A stretch of DNA of 64,000 nt from Methylibium petroleiphilum PM1 (GTDB lineage Bacteria > Pseudomonadota > Gammaproteobacteria > Burkholderiales > Burkholderiaceae_C): NCBI RefSeq assembly GCF_000015725.1, contig NC_008825.1, forward strand, positions 1,798,001-1,862,000. Reading direction: 5' to 3'. Shown here one piece after another: positions 50,772-58,527 of this stretch. The notes under the pieces are model-generated. The model saw only the letters and a program-made list of their open reading frames with translations, was not told the DNA's origin and did no database searches. Every line of letters starts with the position of its first letter. Position 1 is the stretch's first letter. The position numbers and the translations under genes were made by a program.

Positions 50772-51860
50772 TCAATCGTGGCGCAGCAGGTCACCGAAGA
50801 CGGTGTGCTCGCCCTCCTTGCGATCGGCGCCAGGCGCGTCGTACAGCACGAGCCAGCGCGCCTTGCCGCCCGACAGCGCCGGCGGCAGGTCACAGATGGC
50901 TTCGGCACGGTTGGTGCCGCGACCATGTGGCAGGGGCACCGACTCGGTCAGCGCCGACTCGAAGCGCACCGGCTCGCGGTTCGCGGCCAGCAAGGGCCGG
51001 GCGGCGGGCCACTTGAAGACGCGGATGTCGCCGTTCAGCACCATCGTCGGGCCGGCCAGGATGTAGAGGTCGTCGCCGGAGAAGTGCAGGTCCCGCACGC
51101 CCAGGCCGTCGAGCTGCAGGAAGTGCTTGCGGATCAGCGTGCCGCTGTCGTCGAGGGGCGCCAGGCGCAGCTGGTCACCGCGGGTCTCGACCGCGACCTC
51201 GAGCAGCGCCGACCAACCGCGCAGCACCGGGCCGCGCAGGCCGAGCAGCAGCCGGCGGCCGTCCACGGCCAGGCCTTCGATGTCGAAGCCGTTGTCCTTT
51301 CCCGGGATGGCCAAATACGGTCCGAAGTGGGGGTCATCGGCGAGCGCACGGGTGAGCAGGTTCGTTTGCGCATCACCCTTCAGGCGCAGCGCCCGTCGGC
51401 CGTCCTTGGCCTGCCGTACCAGGCAGGGCTCGCCCTTGGCGTCAGGCTCGATGGGCAGGCAGGCCAGCAGGCGCCGATTGCCGTCGAGCGCCACCTTCGA
51501 CAAGCGCTTGGCGTTGTCGGCGTGGTCCCGGTCCGGTTTGGCGTTCTTGCGCTTCAGGCCATGCGAGCCCACCAGCCACAGGTAACCGTCGGCCACGGCC
51601 ATGCCTTCCAGATCGGCCTCTTCCCCGGCCGTGCCGGGCAGGTCCAGCAGATCGGCGAGCGGGAAGTCGCGCACCTCGCCGAAGCGCAAAGCCTCGCGCC
51701 CCACCGGGGCGAGCAGGCGCAGGCGGTCCAGGCCGCAGGCTTCGTCGCCCGCCACCCAGAGCCAGTCGCCGGTGAAGGCCGCGCCGGACAGATTCGATTG
51801 AACCAGGGAGTCAGGAGCGAACTCCAGACGGACGGCATTGGCGGTTCGAGCGTTGGGCAT
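50772..51860 (-). CDS. DUF3616 family protein
   Basis: This 362-residue protein has the repeated aromatic and acidic segments of DUF3616: LSGAAFTGDWLWVAGDE, DLEGMAVADGYLWLVGSHG and DIEGLAVDGRRLLLGLRGPV, suggesting a beta-propeller. The binding target is unknown. No signal peptide is visible. ATG 51860 follows GGAGAAG. Location among stress genes is the only functional clue. Confidence 0.8.
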   Translation of the reverse strand: MPNARTANAVRLEFAPDSLVQSNLSGAAFTGDWLWVAGDEACGLDRLRLLAPVGREALRFGEVRDFPLADLLDLPGTAGEEADLEGMAVADGYLWLVGSHGLKRKNAKPDRDHADNAKRLSKVALDGNRRLLACLPIEPDAKGEPCLVRQAKDGRRALRLKGDAQTNLLTRALADDPHFGPYLAIPGKDNGFDIEGLAVDGRRLLLGLRGPVLRGWSALLEVAVETRGDQLRLAPLDDSGTLIRKHFLQLDGLGVRDLHFSGDDLYILAGPTMVLNGDIRVFKWPAARPLLAANREPVRFESALTESVPLPHGRGTNRAEAICDLPPALSGGKARWLVLYDAPGADRKEGEHTVFGDLLRHD

Positions 51861-52063
51861 CTGGTGCTTCTCCAAAGGGTGACGGGCCAGCAGGCACGCG
51901 TGCTGCAATGCGTGCCGGCCTGAGCCGCCAAACCCCGAAGTCTGCGGCCGAAGCTCCTTCCTATGTTCAGGTTTATCCGATGTTCACGTTCTCGAAAGAC
52001 TGCTTTTCCAGAACCGCCAGGCACCCCACATTCCGTCTGTCCCTCAACCGATGGAGATCCGTG

Positions 52064-52405
52064 ATGCAAGTGCTCTTCAAGTCCCGCCATCCGCAAGCCA
52101 CTGACTTGCGCGACCTGACCGAGCGCCGCGTGCGCTTCGTGCTGCGACGCCTGGGCTGGCTCGTGCCGCGCGCCGAGGTGCAGATGTCGGACGTGAACGG
52201 GCCGCGCGGCGGCATCGACAAGCGCTGCCAGGTGGAACTCCGGACCGATGGCGCCGGGTCGGTGGTCGTCGCCTCCGTGGCGAGCGACTGGCGCACGGCG
52301 CTGGACAACGCGCTGGCGCGTGCCGCGCGGTTCCTGATGCGCTTGTGGCGCCGGGGCAGTGACTCCCGTCGCATGCGCCAGCGCTTCATCGGTCACGAAC
52401 GCTGA
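52064..52405 (+). CDS. HPF/RaiA-type ribosome hibernation factor
   Basis: This 113-residue protein begins MQVLFKSRHPQATDLRD and fits the short ribosome-hibernation fold (RRVRFVLRRLGWLVPRAEVQMSDVNG). It is expected to bind the 30S subunit and silence ribosomes in stress. GGAG lies seven bases before ATG 52064. A longer upstream frame is rejected. The basic C-terminal tail may strengthen RNA binding. Confidence 0.75.
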   Translation: MQVLFKSRHPQATDLRDLTERRVRFVLRRLGWLVPRAEVQMSDVNGPRGGIDKRCQVELRTDGAGSVVVASVASDWRTALDNALARAARFLMRLWRRGSDSRRMRQRFIGHER

Positions 52406-52432
52406 ACTCGAACGACCTCAGGACTCGACTCC

Positions 52433-53149
52433 ATGAACTCCATGACGCCCATCCCCTCGACCACTCGCCCGGAGACCGCGCATTCGGCGTCTATCGCCGC
52501 AGGCAACGCGACACCCACGGATGTCGTAGGTACGAGCCGTGTGCTGCGCAACACATACGCCTTGCTGTCGATGACGTTGCTGTTCAGCGCGGCCATCGCT
52601 GCTGCCAGCGTGACGTTCCAGCTGCCGGCGCCGGGCATCCTGCTGACCCTGGGCGGCTACTTCGGCCTGCTCTTTGCTGTCTACAAGTTCAAGAACAGCG
52701 GCTGGGCCTTGCCGGCTGTGTTTGCGCTGACGGGCTTCATGGGCTACTCCCTGGGGCCGGTGTTGGCCAAGTCGCTGGCACTGCCCGGCGGTGCACAGGT
52801 CGTGACGATGGCCCTGGCGGCCACGGGCGCCACCTTCCTGGCCTTGTCGGCCTGGGTCTTGACGACCCGTCGCGACTTCAGCTTCATGGGCGGCTTCCTG
52901 TTCGCCGGCATGGTCATCGCGCTGATTGCCGGCCTGGGCGCGGTGTTCCTGCAGGTTCCGGCGCTGGGCCTGGCCGTCGCCGCGATGGTGGCGCTGCTGT
53001 CGGCCGGCCTGATCCTGTACGAGACCAGTCGCATCGTCACCGGTGGCGAAACCAACTACGTGCTGGCCACCGTCGGGCTGTACGTCTCGATCTTCAACCT
53101 GTTCACGAGTCTGCTCAGCCTGTTCGGCTTCGGCAACTCGGATGAATGA
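52433..53149 (+). CDS. yccA: Bax inhibitor-1/YccA family membrane protein
   Basis: This 238-residue protein has seven hydrophobic segments and the family core FMGYSLGPVLAKSLALPGG and GLILYETSRIVTGGETNYV. Bacterial YccA modulates the FtsH protease. The second Met at 52442 may be the real start. It follows the HPF-like gene by 27 bases, probably in one operon. Confidence 0.88.
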   Translation: MNSMTPIPSTTRPETAHSASIAAGNATPTDVVGTSRVLRNTYALLSMTLLFSAAIAAASVTFQLPAPGILLTLGGYFGLLFAVYKFKNSGWALPAVFALTGFMGYSLGPVLAKSLALPGGAQVVTMALAATGATFLALSAWVLTTRRDFSFMGGFLFAGMVIALIAGLGAVFLQVPALGLAVAAMVALLSAGLILYETSRIVTGGETNYVLATVGLYVSIFNLFTSLLSLFGFGNSDE

Positions 53150-53169
53150 ACCCTCATCAGGAGCACCCC

Positions 53170-53439
53170 ATGAAATGCCCCACCTGCACCGACACCGCAC
53201 TCGTGATGAGCGACCGCCAGGGCGTCGAGATCGACTACTGCCCGCAATGCCGCGGCGTGTGGCTGGACCGCGGCGAACTCGACAAGCTGATCGAGCGCTC
53301 GGCGAGCCTGGCACCACCGGTCCCAGCCGGCAACGCGGCCGCCCGATCACAGCCCCAGTTCGCGGACTCCGATTACGAGCATGGTCGAGGCCAGCAGGGC
53401 GGCCGCAGGAAGTCCTGGCTAAGCAACATCTTCGACTGA
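53170..53439 (+). CDS. Zinc-ribbon (TFIIB-type) domain protein
   Basis: This 89-residue protein has one N-terminal zinc ribbon, MKCPTC...DYCPQCRGVWLDRGEL, whose two CPxC pairs lie about 22 residues apart. A low-complexity basic tail ends SWLSNIFD. The family is common and uncharacterised. AGGAG at 53159 supports ATG 53170. Confidence 0.85.
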   Translation: MKCPTCTDTALVMSDRQGVEIDYCPQCRGVWLDRGELDKLIERSASLAPPVPAGNAAARSQPQFADSDYEHGRGQQGGRRKSWLSNIFD

Positions 53440-53472
53440 CCCGCGACCCACTGCACCCAAGGGAGACCCATG

Positions 53473-53889
53473 ATGCGCAGTTATCCCGTGAACAGCCCGC
53501 AGGCCGCAGCCCGCATCGTCGCACTGACGGTGGTCGCCGATGGCGACATCGGCGACGCTGAGATCAAGTGGCTCGACCGCCTTGCCGTGCATGAGCAGTT
53601 GGGTCTGGCGCGGCATGAGTTGCACGCGCTGCTGGACACCTTCTGCGAGGATCTGCTGTCCAGCGACCAGTTGAAGTGGGCCGACGCCTGCCCGGTGGAC
53701 GAGCGCACGCTGGCGGACCTGATGGGTGAAGTCCAGGACCCCGCGCTACGGCTGAAGTTGCTGCGCTTGTGTGTCGAGCTTGCAGAAGTCGACGCGCATG
53801 TTGACGACGGTGAATCGAGCGTTCTAATCGCCGCGGTCGAGCATTGGGGCTTGCACCGTGAGATGTTTCGGCCGTCGTCTCGGAACTGA
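53473..53889 (+). CDS. TerB-like protein (paralogue B)
   Basis: This 138-residue helical protein is related to the gene at 47524-47958, with the same YPVNSPQAAARIVAL start, DPALRLKLLRLC and HVDDGESSV. The Met at 53473 is preferred to the one at 53470 because its GGGAG spacing matches the paralogue. It is the fourth gene after HPF, BI-1 and zinc ribbon, so it is probably part of a stress operon. Confidence 0.72.
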   Translation: MRSYPVNSPQAAARIVALTVVADGDIGDAEIKWLDRLAVHEQLGLARHELHALLDTFCEDLLSSDQLKWADACPVDERTLADLMGEVQDPALRLKLLRLCVELAEVDAHVDDGESSVLIAAVEHWGLHREMFRPSSRN

Positions 53890-54086
53890 CCGGCTCGCCC
53901 TGCCTGATCAATCCGAGGTGTGGGTCTGTGGGCTTTCGGCGGGGCGTGTCGGAAGTGCCCCATGGCGTGCCCATGATCGGGTCGAGATCGATGTTGGCTG
54001 TCCGCTATGGAGACACAACGGCTATGTCTGCTGATGGCCGGGAGTGTGAGTCCAGACCCGTGCCTGACAGCGGACGTTCGCGTATC

Positions 54087-54117
54087 GCCGCCCCGGTCAT
54101 CAACTGGGGCGGCTTTT
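54087..54117 (+). terminator. Rho-independent terminator downstream of the TerB-like B operon
   Basis: GCCGCCCC (54087-54094) pairs with GGGGCGGC (54106-54113) around an 11-base loop, followed by TTTT. It points to plus-strand transcripts. It lies about 200 bases after the TerB-like gene, inside the repeat-flanked integrase unit. Confidence 0.7.
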
Positions 54118-54129
54118 CATTGCAAGCGA

Positions 54130-54753
54130 TCAGATCTCGGTCTGCTCAGAGATCTCGAGGGCGTCGTCAACCTCGATGCCGAGGTATCTCACCGTGGACT
54201 CCAGCTTGGAGTGTCCGAGGAGCAGCTGAACCGCGCGCAGGTTCTTGGTCCGACGGTAGATCAGCGTCGCCTTCGTCCTGCGCATCGAGTGCGTACCGTA
54301 CTCGGCGCGGTCCAGGCCGAGTTCGTCGACCCAGTGCCCGAGGATGCGGGCGTACTGCCGGGTGCCCAGGTGTGGCGAGTCATGAAGACGGCTGGGGAAC
54401 AGGAAGTCGTCGGGCTTCAGCTCCGCCTGCTTGATCCAAGCCTGCAGCGCCTCCCGAGTCGCTGGCGTGATTTCGAACTGCACCGGGCGCTGGGTCTTGT
54501 GCTGCATGACGATGGCACGCGTAGCCAACTGATCGCCGTGACACACGTCTCGGACCTTCAAGGCAACCAGATCGCAGCCTCGGAGCTTGCTATCGATACC
54601 CAGGTTGAAGAGCGCAAGTTCACGCACTCGGTGGTCCATCTGCAGACGCACACGGAGCGCCCAGATGTCCTTGAGCTTGAACGGGGCCTTCTGCCCCACG
54701 ATCTTGCCCTTGTTCCAAGGCTCGCGACGAGCCGTATTGGCAACGGAACCCAT
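54130..54753 (-). CDS. Short tyrosine recombinase/integrase
   Basis: This 207-residue protein has the catalytic residues of the tyrosine family: Arg58 (LRGCDL), Lys86, His155 and Arg158 (HSMRR), His181 (LLGHSKLES) and nucleophile Tyr190. The N-terminal arm- or core-binding domain of larger integrases is missing. Short relatives exist as stand-alone recombinases. No tRNA or phage genes lie beside it. Confidence 0.88.
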   Translation of the reverse strand: MGSVANTARREPWNKGKIVGQKAPFKLKDIWALRVRLQMDHRVRELALFNLGIDSKLRGCDLVALKVRDVCHGDQLATRAIVMQHKTQRPVQFEITPATREALQAWIKQAELKPDDFLFPSRLHDSPHLGTRQYARILGHWVDELGLDRAEYGTHSMRRTKATLIYRRTKNLRAVQLLLGHSKLESTVRYLGIEVDDALEISEQTEI

Positions 54754-54989
54754 GATGGTCTCCCATCAAGTTGAGGGCCGGTCAAGATGCGCCTGTGCGG
54801 GACCGGGGCGCTTGCCCTGAGTCAAGGCCTGTCGTCTTGCCCCGCCAGGCCGAAGTCCGCTACCGGGCACGGGGCGAGACTCACAGTCCCGGCCAGTTCC
54901 TGCCGCTCGTGTCCGACTGCTTTGGCTGAATCTGGCCCACAGTGCAATGGACGACGCCGCCGCCGAGGCGCGCGGGCGTCCCGCGCTTG

Positions 54990-55484
54990 TCATCGGTGGC
55001 TGTTCGCTGGGCCCGTCGCTTCAATGGCAACGTGGTCGACGCCTTTCCGCGAGAACCGCGATGCCGCGCGCCGATAGTCGGCCGTCATTTGCGGCGTCAT
55101 CAACTCGAGCATCACCGTGTTCTCGATCCAGAACTCGATGACGTGGTTCGTGCCGCGCGACAGCTGGACGGCGCGCCAGCCCTCGCGACTCGCCAGCGCA
55201 AAGATCCCGGTCGCGTCGAGCGCCACCGACACTGCGGCATGGGTCGCGACGTAGGGTGACGCGTCGGAGACATGACGAAAGTTCGCCTGACCCTGGCCCG
55301 CATCGGGGAACATCTCGGTGCCGACGGGATACACCTCGATGGCGGTGCCGTGCTCGTCGCCCGCCCAGGCGATGAACGAATCACGGTAGGGACCGAAGCC
55401 GGTGAGCGTGCCGCCGAACATCTCGGTCAGCACCGAGGCCACGTGCCTCGGGTCGCGGGCGGGCAAAGACAGGTGGTGAATCAT
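54990..55484 (-). CDS. VOC (glyoxalase-fold) family protein
   Basis: This 164-residue protein has the paired beta-alpha modules of the vicinal oxygen chelate family: MIHHLSLPARDPRHVASVL, and FIAWAGDEHGTAIEVYP with a possible Glu ligand. His residues could complete a metal site. It overlaps the DJ-1 gene by four bases. It may be a dioxygenase, isomerase or binding protein. Confidence 0.8.
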   Translation of the reverse strand: MIHHLSLPARDPRHVASVLTEMFGGTLTGFGPYRDSFIAWAGDEHGTAIEVYPVGTEMFPDAGQGQANFRHVSDASPYVATHAAVSVALDATGIFALASREGWRAVQLSRGTNHVIEFWIENTVMLELMTPQMTADYRRAASRFSRKGVDHVAIEATGPANSHR

Positions 55485-56215
55485 TGGGCCCCCAGCGGAT
55501 CGGCGACGGCCTGCGGCGCCGGCAGAAAGACCGGCTCCCACGCATCCTGCAACCGGCTGGCGACGGCCGGGTCGTCGTTCATCACCGGGCCGAGCAGCGC
55601 GAACAGCGACTCACCGTGCAGCGGCAGCGCGTCCCATCCCGCGGCAAGTGCGCGGCCGGCCTCGTCGCCGAAGAGATGCCAGACCAGCGCCATCGTGCTC
55701 GGGTGGACCGTGCCCGCACCGCCCGAGGAGAAGATCCGGTTCTCCGCGTCGATCTTCCACGCCCTGCGCGGCTGGACGACGCGGGTGCCTTCGGCCGGCA
55801 GCCTGCGCGACAGGGTGGCCGGCGAGGTGACTTCCAGCCCCTGCAGGACGCCGGCGCGGTGCAGCACCGCCATGCCGGCGCAGTTGCCGGCGATCCAGCG
55901 GCCCTCGGCGCGATGGGCGCGCAGGAAGTCCAGCAGCATTGGGTTCAGTGACTGCGCGCCGGCGCCGATGCCGCCCGGAATGTAGACCAGGTCGAACCGT
56001 TCGTCGGACTCGATCTTCCGGTCGATGTGGACGCGGGTGCCCATCTGCGTGGCGACGCTGCTGCCGCCCTGGAAGCTGCCGAGCACGACGTCGAGCTTTT
56101 CGCCACGGTTGGCCATGGTCCATGCCTGGGCCTTGAACAATTCCCACGGAATCAGCAGATCCTGTTCTCCCGCGTTGGGGAATGCCAGGACCAGGATGGA
56201 GCGGATCGTCTTCAT
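55481..56215 (-). CDS. DJ-1/PfpI-family protein
   Basis: From ATG 56215 this 244-residue protein has the PfpI fold with the nucleophile-elbow Cys in IAGNCAGMAVLHRAG (Cys near 112). An ILVLAFPNAGEQDLLIPWE start is visible. The family includes glyoxalases, hydratases and chaperones, and some are transcription regulators. The C-terminal region is long and could carry substrate specificity. The neighbouring VOC gene is likely its partner. Confidence 0.8.
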   Translation of the reverse strand: MKTIRSILVLAFPNAGEQDLLIPWELFKAQAWTMANRGEKLDVVLGSFQGGSSVATQMGTRVHIDRKIESDERFDLVYIPGGIGAGAQSLNPMLLDFLRAHRAEGRWIAGNCAGMAVLHRAGVLQGLEVTSPATLSRRLPAEGTRVVQPRRAWKIDAENRIFSSGGAGTVHPSTMALVWHLFGDEAGRALAAGWDALPLHGESLFALLGPVMNDDPAVASRLQDAWEPVFLPAPQAVADPLGAQ

Positions 56216-56302
56216 GATGTTGGGCCTTGTGACCAGAGGATGAATAGGCGCGTGCGCTTGGTCGCGGCGCTCGGCCCGAGATCGGAGCAACGAAGGAGCT
56301 GT

Positions 56303-56935
56303 TCAGTCGCGCGCCGTCGGCTTGGTGCCAGCGGCGGGCTGCAGCAGTTCGCTGAAATCAGCCGCCGCCTTGCGCAAGGCCAGTTGGGCCGGCGCAAGCC
56401 GGCTGAAGCGCACCTTCATGTCGGACAAGGGAGTGAAATAGCCCAGCGAAAGTGCCGCCAGTTGCTGGCCGGTGTCGGGTGCAAGGGCCTCGATCTCGAC
56501 GGCCGCGCCACCGCGGTCGAGTGGTGCAAACAGCAGCAGCGCGGAAACGGCATTGAGGGACGGCGAAACCGTCTCGACGCGCGTGATGGCTGCGCGCAGC
56601 ACCGCCGGGTGTCCCGTCTGTGCGCGCGGCAGCGTGTGGACACGTTCGAGCAGTGCGCCGCGCAGGTGGCCGAGCAGGGCGCGACGCTCTTCTTCGGTGA
56701 TGTCGGTCCCCGTGTCGGCGCGCCACTCGATGGCGTCGATGGTCACTCGCGCAGGGTCGATGACCATGACTGAACGACTGCTCGCGGAGCCACGGTCGGC
56801 ATCGGGCGTGAGCGCGGCGTAGCTGCTCAGGAAGTCCGCGCGCGGCGGGACCATCACCGTGCTGCAGGCGCTGGCGGCGGCCACGCAGGCGACCGCGATG
56901 GCGTAGCGGACGGCCGTCACGACGCACCCCCGCAT
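56303..56935 (-). CDS. DUF3313 family lipoprotein
   Basis: This protein of about 210 residues has a lipoprotein signal with lipobox ASAC (Cys near 24). It has the DUF3313 features FLSSYAALTP and VMVIDPARVTIDAIEWR. It is expected at the outer membrane, with function unknown. ATG 56935 is used. A GTG at 56920 overlapping the monooxygenase stop (GTGA) would give a shorter signal peptide and may be the true start. Confidence 0.75.
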   Translation of the reverse strand: MRGCVVTAVRYAIAVACVAAASACSTVMVPPRADFLSSYAALTPDADRGSASSRSVMVIDPARVTIDAIEWRADTGTDITEEERRALLGHLRGALLERVHTLPRAQTGHPAVLRAAITRVETVSPSLNAVSALLLFAPLDRGGAAVEIEALAPDTGQQLAALSLGYFTPLSDMKVRFSRLAPAQLALRKAAADFSELLQPAAGTKPTARD

Positions 56936-58389
56936 TCGAGCTTGCCCATCGATCGGGTAACACAGCGGGCATTGCGCCGCGTTTCGGAGGCGGGGCCTGC
57001 TTCACCGTCGATGAGCAAGCCGATCTCGCCGCGCGTGAGGCCGATGTCCTTGAGCTGGTCATCGTCGAGCTGCCACAGGATCCTCGCGTCGTCGCGGTTC
57101 TGCCGCGCTCGCGCACGGCGTTCCATGAAGCGTTGCAAGGCACCCGTGATCGATTTCCACAAAGCCGACCCGGACCGGGCCACGGCGCCGTGACGACCCC
57201 CAGCTGACAGTTCGCTCGGCCGATAGACCAGCCCAGACAACTGCCACGCCAGCCGGCGCCGCACCGCGGACGGCCTCGACACTGTTGACAGCAGCAGGTT
57301 GCGCAGTCGGCGCAGGCCGGGGCGGGCGGCGGCCATGCGTGTCAGCCGATCGGTGAATGCGACGATCTGCACGGCCACCGGACGACGTTGCGCGCTGTAG
57401 GCGTCCAGCGCGCCCATGTTGCCCGCGAGTGCGGCGACGAGCGCATCGGCCAGCGTCACGGCATCCAGGATGCCGGCATTCATGCCCTGCCCGCCAGCGG
57501 GGCTGTGCACGTGCGCAGCGTCACCGGCGAGCAGCACGCGGCCGGCGCAGTAGGTATCGGCGATGCGATGGTGAACACGGAAGCGCGAGCTCCACAGCAC
57601 TTCGTGGACGACCGCTGGCTCACGCTCGGGGCCGCGGGTGTCCAGCAACGCCTGCAAGAATGCCGCGTCGGCCTTGTCGGGCGCCTCGGCGACCGTGGCG
57701 ACGATGCGGTGCACGCCGTCGGCCAGTGGAGCGACGACCACCATGCCGGCTGCCGAGAAATAGAGGATCACTTCGTCGCTGGGCACCGCACCACTCAAGC
57801 GCACATCGGCCAGAACGAAGGTTTCGCCGTAGCTGCCTCCCGTGAACGGGATGCCCGCCTGTTCACGCACGGCGCTGTGCATCCCGTCGGCACCCACGAT
57901 GAAGCGCGCCGTCACCCAGCTGCCATCGTCCAGCAGCGCTGTTGCCTTCGCGTCGTCCTGCTTCAGGCCGATCAGCGTGCGCGGGCGCAACACCTGCCCG
58001 CCCAGGCCGAGCAGGCGCTCCAGCAGGATGCCTTCGGTGGTCGCCTGCGAGATCATCAGCGTATAGGGATATGCCGTCGGCAGGTCCTCGAACCCGATCG
58101 GCACCAGCACGCGGTCGCGATCGCGAATCGTGAAGCGCTTCGCCGGGATGCCGCGTGACACGAGCGTGTCCGTCACGCCCAGCGGTTCGAGCACTTCCAG
58201 CGTGCGGGCGTGGACAACCGCGGCGCGCGACGTGTTGGCACCGGCCGCCTGGCGATCGACGAGCAGGGTGCGCACCCCGCGGGTGGCCAGCGCAGTCGCG
58301 AGCGTGAGGCCGGTGGGGCCGGCACCGACGATCAGCACGTCGGTGTCGATGCCGGAAGCGGCGGAATTGACGGACGGAGATGCTTGCAT
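56917..58389 (-). CDS. FAD-dependent monooxygenase fused to a DUF1127 domain
   Basis: The first ~400 residues form an aromatic-ring-type flavin monooxygenase: GAGPTG near 22-27, IVGADGMHS in the middle and LLAGDAAHVHSPAGGQGMN near 300. Residues about 420-460 then read as DUF1127 (RRARARQNRDDARIL, LKDIGLTRGEI), normally a separate small protein. The total of 490 residues gives one uninterrupted frame. The substrate is unknown. The divergent gene at 58528 is a likely regulator. Confidence 0.8.
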   Translation of the reverse strand: MQASPSVNSAASGIDTDVLIVGAGPTGLTLATALATRGVRTLLVDRQAAGANTSRAAVVHARTLEVLEPLGVTDTLVSRGIPAKRFTIRDRDRVLVPIGFEDLPTAYPYTLMISQATTEGILLERLLGLGGQVLRPRTLIGLKQDDAKATALLDDGSWVTARFIVGADGMHSAVREQAGIPFTGGSYGETFVLADVRLSGAVPSDEVILYFSAAGMVVVAPLADGVHRIVATVAEAPDKADAAFLQALLDTRGPEREPAVVHEVLWSSRFRVHHRIADTYCAGRVLLAGDAAHVHSPAGGQGMNAGILDAVTLADALVAALAGNMGALDAYSAQRRPVAVQIVAFTDRLTRMAAARPGLRRLRNLLLSTVSRPSAVRRRLAWQLSGLVYRPSELSAGGRHGAVARSGSALWKSITGALQRFMERRARARQNRDDARILWQLDDDQLKDIGLTRGEIGLLIDGEAGPASETRRNARCVTRSMGKLECGGAS

Positions 58390-58527
58390 GGTGCGGTCCT
58401 TCGGTCGGGTGGTGCGTTTGATCGCGGTGACCGAGAGGCTAGGGATAGCGGCCCGGCAAGTCGTGCCGGAGCGGTGTCGAAACGGTGTCGATCCCGTACA
58501 GTCCCACCACGCCGATCCCTTCGCGCC

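Larger units (their letters stand above)
54036..54894. repeat. Inverted 39-bp repeat pair around the integrase
   Basis: The plus-strand segment 54036-54074 and the reverse complement of 54856-54894 agree at 32 of 39 positions. The shared core is GGCCGGGA, TGTGAGTC, CCCGTGCC and AGCGGA. The interval contains one gene, a tyrosine recombinase. This may be the end pair of a small mobile unit or two copies of a dispersed repeat. Confidence 0.65.

Noticed and set aside
54130-54753. Prophage indicated by the integrase
   Set aside because: No phage structural, lysis or replication genes lie in either direction, and no tRNA attachment site is seen.
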